A stretch of 9,786 nt of DNA from SCUN01 sp964343975 (GTDB taxonomy: Bacteria; Acidobacteriota; Vicinamibacteria; Vicinamibacterales; SCN-69-37): NCBI GenBank assembly GCA_964343975.1, contig CAYFLU010000125.1:1-9786 (forward strand), given 5' to 3'. Position 1 is the first letter of the stretch, and every line of letters starts with the position of its first letter. This document shows positions 5,122 through 9,786 of this stretch, piece by piece. A program made the position numbers and the translations under genes. A model generated the notes under the pieces. It worked only from the letters and a program-made list of their open reading frames with translations. It was not told the DNA's origin and made no database searches.

Positions 5122-5282
5122 GGCGGCGTCGGCGCGCAGTGCTCGTCCCCGCCGCAGTTCGGACACGGGGCCGCCGCATCACGCGCGGAGGCCCGCATCG
5201 CCCCCGTCATCCGGCGGGCGAGCACCAACAACCCCACCACCGCGACGGCGCCGACCGCAAGATCCTGACCCGACCACGTCAT
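5103..5282 (-). CDS. FeoB-associated Cys-rich membrane protein (small)
   Basis: A 59-aa protein downstream of feoB. The N-terminus has one predicted membrane helix (about 8-24, LAVGAVAVVGLLVLARR), then a basic turn, then a cytoplasmic-looking tail with CPNCGGDEHC (Cys40, Cys43, Cys49). This layout, a short N-terminal helix with a Cys-rich tail next to feoB, is that of the FeoB-associated Cys-rich membrane proteins, whose role in ferrous-iron import is not settled. The Cys residues could bind Fe2+ or zinc. A strong Shine-Dalgarno AGGAGG (5290-5295) lies 7 nt before ATG, and the gap from the feoB stop is 17 nt. The 3' end overlaps mazG on the other strand by 19 bp. It is easy to miss because of its size. 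Confidence 0.85.
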   Translation of the reverse strand: MTWSGQDLAVGAVAVVGLLVLARRMTGAMRASARDAAAPCPNCGGDEHCAPTPPQRPAR

Positions 5283-5289
5283 GGTCTGC

Positions 5290-5295
5290 CCTCCT
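5290..5295 (-). promoter_or_regulatory. strong Shine-Dalgarno for the small Feo gene
   Basis: AGGAGG on the minus strand, 7 nt upstream of the ATG at 5282 and just past the feoB stop codon at 5300-5302. It is the best Shine-Dalgarno in the window and is the main support that the 59-codon frame is translated. Confidence 0.8.
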
Positions 5296-5299
5296 GCCT

Positions 5300-7288
5300 C
5301 TACGATACGCCCAACGCGCGCAAACTCTGGAACACGACGAACGCCGCGACCCAGGCCACCGTGGACATGTAGGCAAACTGCAGCACCGCGTAGCGGATGC
5401 CACCGGTCTCACGCCGCGTCACAGCGAGTGTCGGCAAACACTGCATCGCCAGCACGAAAAAGACCAGCGCGCTCGCCGAAGTCGCGCGCGTGAAGACCAG
5501 GCCGCCGCGTTCTCGAGACATGGCCCGGATCCTGGCCATCACGCCCTCGTCACTTTGCACGTGCCGCCCGCCAGGGCCGTTTCCGGCGAGCACGGCCATC
5601 GTCGACACGAACACCTCACGGGCAAGAAAACTCGTGAGCAACCCGACGCTCAACTGCCAGTCGTAACCGAGCGGACGGAACACGGGCTCGATCACGTGGC
5701 CCATGCGGCCCGCCAGGCTGCCCGCCTGCTGGGCGGCGGCCTGCAGCGCGTCCGCCTGCGCGGTGAGCGCCGTCACCTGCTCGGTCGCCACGCCGGGTGC
5801 GGCCGCCGACGCGCGCAGCGCCTGCACCGCGGGCGTCTCCGGCACGCGCGGATACGCGCTCAGCCACCACATCACGATGCAGATGGCGACAATCACCGTG
5901 CCGGCCGTGCGCAGGAACGCCAGCCCCTGATCTTTCGCCGCGAGCAGCGCCGACATCACCGACGGGCGCTTGTAGGTCGGCAACTCCAGCATCATCGGAC
6001 GCGGCTCGCCGCGCAGCACCGTGCGCCCGAAGAGCGCCGCGCTCGTGAAGGCGGCGGCCGCGCCGAGCAAATAGCAGCTCGCAAAGGCCAGACCCGCCAA
6101 GAGGGGCTGACCGGCGAAGAGCAAGCTCGTCAGCAGCACATAGACCGGCAACCGCGCCGAGCAGCTGATGAACGGCGTCACCATGATCGTGACGAGCCGG
6201 TCGCGCTGCGACGGAATCAGCCGCGTGCTCATGATGCCCGGCACCGCGCACGCATGCGCGGTGAGGAGCGGCACGAACGCGTGCCCGGGCAGACCGTAGC
6301 GGCGGAAGAAGCGGTCGTTCACGAACGCCGCCCGCGCCAGATACCCGGTGTCTTCGAGCAGGCTGATCAAAAAGAACAGCAGGCAGATCTGCGGGAGGAA
6401 CACGAGCGTGCCCGCAATGCCGCCGATCACGCCATCCGAGAGCAGATCCGCAATCGGTCCGGCCGGCAGGTACGTCGCAACCACGTGGCCGAGCTTCGCG
6501 AAGATGAACTCCACGAGGTCCATCGGCTTCGACGCCAACGCAAACAACGTCCAGAACAGCCCGCCCATCACCGCGATGAACACGAGCGTGCCGGTGACCG
6601 GATGCGTGAGCAGCGCGTCGAGCCGCTCGGTCAGCGCATCGGGCGCCGCGGGCGACACCGAGCCGCCGGACGACACGATCACCTCGTCGGCCCACACGGT
6701 GAGCGCGTTCGGGCCACCGCGCAGCAGGAGCGGGGTCCGCTTCTGCGAGAAGGCCGTTTCGACGGCGGCGACGAGCGGCTCGATGCCCTGACCGCGCACC
6801 GCGACAATGGGGACCACCGGCACGCCGAGGCGCTCGGCGAGCGCGGCGCGATCGATCGTGATGCCGCGCCGCTCCGCGATGTCGGTCATGTTCAACGCCA
6901 CGACCACCGGCACCGGACCGGCGAGCAGTTCTCCGACGAGGATCAGATTCCGGCTGAGATTGGTCGCGTCCGCGATGACCACGAGCACATCGGGCACGCG
7001 CTCGCTCGTGTCGCCCTGCAGCACATCGCGGACGATCGTCGATTCGGGATGCACGCCGTGCAGGGTGTAGAGACCGGGCAGATCCACGATGTCCCACGGC
7101 GTCTGCCCGGGCCGCTGGTACCGGCCGAGCCGCAACGTGGTCGTGGTGCCGGGAAAGTTCGAGGTCTTCGCGCGCGCCCCGCACAGCCGGTTGAAGAGCG
7201 TCGTCTTCCCGGTGTTCGGATTGCCGATCAGGGCCACGCGCGGGCCGCGTCCCGCCGCAAGCGACGGCTTCGAGACGAAATCGACCAT
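5300..7288 (-). CDS. feoB: ferrous iron transporter FeoB
   Basis: A 662-aa inner-membrane Fe2+ transporter with an N-terminal G-protein domain. Visible GTPase motifs: G1 GNPNTGKTT (22-30), G2 region NFPGTTT (44-50), G3 DLPG (69-72), G4 NMTD (133-136) and a G5-like segment VAVRGQG (162-168). The membrane part starts near 228. It contains the Gate motifs ACAVPGIMSTR (346-356) and PFISCSARLPVYVL (372-385), with Cys residues at both, and LAREVFVSTMAVL (555-567). An Ala/Gln-rich loop lies around 482-530. The length is at the short end for FeoB. ATG at 7288 overlaps the feoA stop (TGATG), so translation is coupled. The frame stays open to 7378 but that part is feoA in another frame. A small Cys-rich gene follows. 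Confidence 0.97.
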   Translation of the reverse strand: MVDFVSKPSLAAGRGPRVALIGNPNTGKTTLFNRLCGARAKTSNFPGTTTTLRLGRYQRPGQTPWDIVDLPGLYTLHGVHPESTIVRDVLQGDTSERVPDVLVVIADATNLSRNLILVGELLAGPVPVVVALNMTDIAERRGITIDRAALAERLGVPVVPIVAVRGQGIEPLVAAVETAFSQKRTPLLLRGGPNALTVWADEVIVSSGGSVSPAAPDALTERLDALLTHPVTGTLVFIAVMGGLFWTLFALASKPMDLVEFIFAKLGHVVATYLPAGPIADLLSDGVIGGIAGTLVFLPQICLLFFLISLLEDTGYLARAAFVNDRFFRRYGLPGHAFVPLLTAHACAVPGIMSTRLIPSQRDRLVTIMVTPFISCSARLPVYVLLTSLLFAGQPLLAGLAFASCYLLGAAAAFTSAALFGRTVLRGEPRPMMLELPTYKRPSVMSALLAAKDQGLAFLRTAGTVIVAICIVMWWLSAYPRVPETPAVQALRASAAAPGVATEQVTALTAQADALQAAAQQAGSLAGRMGHVIEPVFRPLGYDWQLSVGLLTSFLAREVFVSTMAVLAGNGPGGRHVQSDEGVMARIRAMSRERGGLVFTRATSASALVFFVLAMQCLPTLAVTRRETGGIRYAVLQFAYMSTVAWVAAFVVFQSLRALGVS

Positions 7289-7539
7289 CAGTCCTGGCCG
7301 TCCACGGGCGTCACGAGAATGGCCCCCGCCACACTGCGTGAGAGTCCGATCCGCGTCGAGCGCACCTGCACGATGCACGGCTCGCCCGCTTTGCAGAGCC
7401 GCACCACCGAGTCGGGCGTCAGTCCGAGCGCGCGCAGCAGGTCCTTCGCTTCCCCATCGAGCGCCGCCTCATGAAAACGGGCGGCCCGCCCGACGGGCAG
7501 GTCCGACAGCGGCACGGGTGACATCAGGGGGGCAGACAT
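7288..7539 (-). CDS. feoA: FeoA family iron-transport protein
   Basis: An 83-aa small SH3-like cytoplasmic protein needed for full FeoB activity and thought to contact FeoB. The pattern fits FeoA: LSDLPVGRAARF (11-22), LLRALGLTPDSVVRL (34-48), CIVQVRSTRIGLSRSVAGAILV (55-76), the last being the usual R-x-x-x-A-L-x-x-x-x-A-x-x-I-x-V-like segment. ATG at 7539 is preceded by AAGAGAG directly next to it, with little spacer. A second in-frame ATG (7524) has no better site. The stop overlaps the feoB start by one base. It begins 39 bp after comEC on the same strand. It is a single-domain FeoA, not fused to FeoB. Confidence 0.94.
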   Translation of the reverse strand: MSAPLMSPVPLSDLPVGRAARFHEAALDGEAKDLLRALGLTPDSVVRLCKAGEPCIVQVRSTRIGLSRSVAGAILVTPVDGQD

Positions 7540-7549
7540 CTCTCTTGGC

Positions 7550-7577
7550 AGACTATCACTGTTTTGAGACGTGTCGC
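7550..7577 (-). promoter_or_regulatory. weak candidate promoter of the feo operon
   Basis: Within the 39-bp gap between comEC and feoA, the minus strand has TAGTCT (7550-7555) as a -10 and GCGACA (7572-7577) as a poor -35, spaced 16 nt. It would give a leader of only a few bases. A direct repeat GGCAGAC (plus-strand reading) occurs at 7531-7537 and 7547-7553, flanking the start codon. I see no convincing Fur or DtxR-type palindrome. Read-through from comEC is an alternative. Confidence 0.3.
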
Positions 7578-7578
7578 A

Positions 7579-9786
7579 TTATGGCCCCACACCGGTCAGG
7601 CGCACGGTCTCGAACCGCCAGCGGCGCCCCGAGATCGTCGACATCGTCACCGTCCGGCCATCCGTGTCGAGGGTAATGGCCCCGTCCAGATCCGTCCGGA
7701 CCACGTCGACGCCGCGGTCCGAATAGCGCGCCAAGACATCCGACGACGGATGGCCGAAGCTATTACCGCGGCCCGCGCTGACGAAGGCCACGAGCGGCAG
7801 CCACCGATGAATGAACGCGGGCGTGGAGGAGGTGCGGCTGCCGTGATGAGGGGCGCTGACGAAGCGGAGCGTGCCGACCCGATCGAGCGGCAAGACGGCC
7901 TCCGCCGCGCGCTCGACGTCGCCGGTGAGCAGCACGGCCACATCGCCATAGCGCAGACGGATCACGACCGAGTCATCGTTGCGATTGTCGCGGCGCTCCC
8001 AATCCGGCGCCGGTGGCCCCAGCACGTCCACCGCGACGCTCCCGACCTCCATCGCATGCCCCGCCAGCACGCGGCGCCACACGACCCCGGACGATTGCGC
8101 GTCGGCGCGCAGCATCTGCATCCGGCGATCGCGCGGTACGGGAATCCCCTCCCAGATCTCTCGCGGATGAAAGTCGCGGAGCACACTCGGAGCGCCACCC
8201 GCGTGGTCGGCATCGCCGTGGGTGATCGCGAGCCAGTCCACGCGGCGGATGCCGAGCGCCCACAAGGCCGGCTCCACGACACGCGCCCCGACATCGAAAG
8301 AGCCGCCGCCCCCGCCTGCGTCGACCAGCAGCGTCTGCCCGGTGGGAAACTGCACCGCGATCGCCTGTCCCTGCCCCACGTCGAGCATCGTCACGCGCAA
8401 CGACGCCGCGGACGATGCCGGCCACGCGACGCCGCCGGTGACGATCACCAGCGCGCTGAGCGACCAACTGAGCCAGGCCATGCGCCGGACCCGACGCGTC
8501 GCCGCCCACGCGAGCGTCGCGAGCGAGAGGTAGTAGATCGCGCTCCAGGCGGCGGCAACCGGCGGCGTCTGCCACGACAACCACGGCGCCCAGAGCAGCA
8601 GATCCGCCGACCGGACGAGGGCGGTCGTGGCCCAGGCCGACGCCAACCCACATCCATGCGCAGCTGCGGGCCAGAGCGGCGCGAGGCACACGAGCGCCAT
8701 CCCGCAGAACTGCGTCAGGGCCATCGCCGGAATAGCGATGAAGTTGAGCACGAGGCCGGCGACGCCCACGCGCCCGAAGACCGACGCGCTGACGGGCGCC
8801 AGCGCGAGTTCGGCGGCGAGTGTGGCGGCAAAGAGCGCCACGGCGGCAGGCCACACGCCCACACGTGTCTCGACCGCACGCGTGATCGGCGTCGCCATGA
8901 CCAGAATGCCGGCGGTCGCGCCGAACGACAGCCACGCGCCGATGTCGATGATGGTCAACGGATCGGCGACGGCGACGGCCAGCGCCGCGGCGAGAAAGAT
9001 GCGCGACGGCGGCGCACACCAGCCGACCACTTGCAGCCCCAACACCACAACCGCGGCCGCTTCCGCACGCGCCACCGACGCCTGATCGCCGACCACGCCA
9101 CAGTAAGCCACGACCACGACGAGTGTGAGCGCGGCATTCAGCCGCGCGCGACGACTCACGAGGCGCAACAGCGCAAGGCTCGCCACGCTGAGCAACGCGA
9201 TGTTCCCGCCGGAAATCGCGATGACGTGGTACGTCCCCGCCATCTGCAACCGGCGCACCACCTCGTCGTCGAGCCCGCTGCGGTCGCCGATCAGAATCGC
9301 GATCACCACCGATGCCGTGGTGGCCTGATCGGCCGGGGTGTACGCGCGGACGGCCGCGCGCACATGCGCCCGAACGCGGGCGCCCCACTCGGCCCACGGG
9401 GCGCCCGGAACAACGTCGACGAGTGCGGCACTTTTGACCGAGCCGATCACATCAACGCCGCGGCGGAGCTGTTGCCAGTTCGGCGACGATGAGCCCGGAT
9501 TGCGCCAGATTTGCGGCCGCTTGATGAGCGCCGGGAGCGTGATGCGGCGGCCGCGCGTCCACTGCGATGCCTGCGCAAACGCCTCTCGCCCACCGATCGC
9601 GAGTTGTGCACGTCCGCGCGTCGCGATCCATGGCGCCCCGCCATCAACGCGGTACGCCTCGACCTCGAACGAGATGCGCACGCTCTCAGCGTCGCCGTTT
9701 GCGTCATCGAGCAGGCGCCCACGCAGCCACACCGGCGGCGCCTGGCGATCATCGAGGATGGCGTCGAGTGCGGTGGCGAGTGGCGC
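7579..9786 (-). CDS. comEC: ComEC/Rec2 DNA-uptake channel (5' end missing)
   Basis: An integral membrane protein that carries single-stranded DNA across the inner membrane during natural transformation. At least 735 residues are visible. The frame stays open to the right edge, so the start lies outside. An N-terminal DUF4131/OB-like part is followed by the Competence membrane domain, including LIGDRSGLDDEVVRRLQMAGTYHVIAISGGNIALL (9294 to about 9187) and many hydrophobic helices down to about 8430. A C-terminal MBL domain starts at MLDVGQGQAIAV (about 8385). It has THGDADHAGG (about 8220), LLTGDVERA (about 7930) and APHHGSR (about 7850). The usual ISGLH-type motif reads ISGGN. The stop TAA lies 39 bp before feoA, without a terminator. 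No other competence gene is in the window. Confidence 0.95.
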   Translation of the reverse strand, partial: APLATALDAILDDRQAPPVWLRGRLLDDANGDAESVRISFEVEAYRVDGGAPWIATRGRAQLAIGGREAFAQASQWTRGRRITLPALIKRPQIWRNPGSSSPNWQQLRRGVDVIGSVKSAALVDVVPGAPWAEWGARVRAHVRAAVRAYTPADQATTASVVIAILIGDRSGLDDEVVRRLQMAGTYHVIAISGGNIALLSVASLALLRLVSRRARLNAALTLVVVVAYCGVVGDQASVARAEAAAVVVLGLQVVGWCAPPSRIFLAAALAVAVADPLTIIDIGAWLSFGATAGILVMATPITRAVETRVGVWPAAVALFAATLAAELALAPVSASVFGRVGVAGLVLNFIAIPAMALTQFCGMALVCLAPLWPAAAHGCGLASAWATTALVRSADLLLWAPWLSWQTPPVAAAWSAIYYLSLATLAWAATRRVRRMAWLSWSLSALVIVTGGVAWPASSAASLRVTMLDVGQGQAIAVQFPTGQTLLVDAGGGGGSFDVGARVVEPALWALGIRRVDWLAITHGDADHAGGAPSVLRDFHPREIWEGIPVPRDRRMQMLRADAQSSGVVWRRVLAGHAMEVGSVAVDVLGPPAPDWERRDNRNDDSVVIRLRYGDVAVLLTGDVERAAEAVLPLDRVGTLRFVSAPHHGSRTSSTPAFIHRWLPLVAFVSAGRGNSFGHPSSDVLARYSDRGVDVVRTDLDGAITLDTDGRTVTMSTISGRRWRFETVRLTGVGP

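Noticed and set aside
5555..7474. 639-codon plus-strand open frame opposite feoB
   Set aside because: Very rich in Arg, His, Glu and Gln with no domain or motif. feoB on the other strand has all its GTPase and Gate motifs.
7564..9492. 642-codon plus-strand open frame opposite comEC
   Set aside because: Same antisense artefact. Arg/His/Pro-rich and starting in the comEC 3' end, while comEC has intact Competence and MBL motifs.
1..9786. CRISPR arrays, insertion sequences, att sites, prophage or defence islands
   Set aside because: I looked for regular repeats, terminal inverted repeats, transposase or integrase motifs and composition shifts, and saw none. The tRNAs show no duplicated 3' end nearby that would mark an integration site.

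Overview
The window is GC-rich, dense bacterial chromosome made mostly of housekeeping genes. I see no transposase, phage gene, CRISPR array, toxin-antitoxin pair or recognisable defence gene. Most genes lie on the minus strand, so the biological order runs from high to low coordinates. The taxon cannot be fixed from sequence alone. Base composition, protein style and -10 boxes placed 6 nt from start codons suggest a GC-rich, deep-branching phylum. Gemmatimonadota is my best guess, with Acidobacteriota or another such lineage possible, at low confidence.

Region 1 (9786 to 5103, minus): the 3' part of comEC (DNA uptake channel, 5' end outside the window), then feoA, feoB and a 59-codon FeoB-associated Cys-rich membrane protein. 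feoA and feoB overlap by one base (TGATG). The small gene follows feoB after 17 nt with a strong Shine-Dalgarno, so feoA-feoB-small gene looks like one ferrous-iron uptake operon.

Region 2 (4207 to 5121, plus): mazG, a two-domain NTP pyrophosphohydrolase, is the only plus-strand gene. Its 3' end overlaps the small Feo gene tail-to-tail by 19 bp. Its start is only 20 bp from the divergent PhnP-like gene, so the two promoters must overlap.

Region 3 (4186 to 348, minus): a PhnP-like metallo-beta-lactamase-fold hydrolase, ribF (FAD synthesis), a 90-aa unrecognised protein, cysS and yraN. The hydrolase and ribF are 3 nt apart. A GC hairpin and a perfect TATAAT box lie between ribF and the 90-aa gene, whose stop codon is built into the cysS Shine-Dalgarno. 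This part therefore probably forms two transcription units.

Region 4 (286 to 10, minus): a clear sigma70-like promoter drives tRNA-Gly(GCC) and then tRNA-Cys(GCA), both with encoded CCA. The 83-nt spacer between them contains two perfect hairpins. The cluster may continue past the left edge. cysS and its cognate tRNA-Cys lie within about 0.7 kb on the same strand.

No gene-free stretch exceeds 300 bases. The most interesting signals are small: a short Feo protein below usual length cut-offs, matching leaderless-type promoters, the 20-bp divergent promoter region, the 90-aa protein upstream of cysS, and the palindromes and hairpins around the tRNA cluster.
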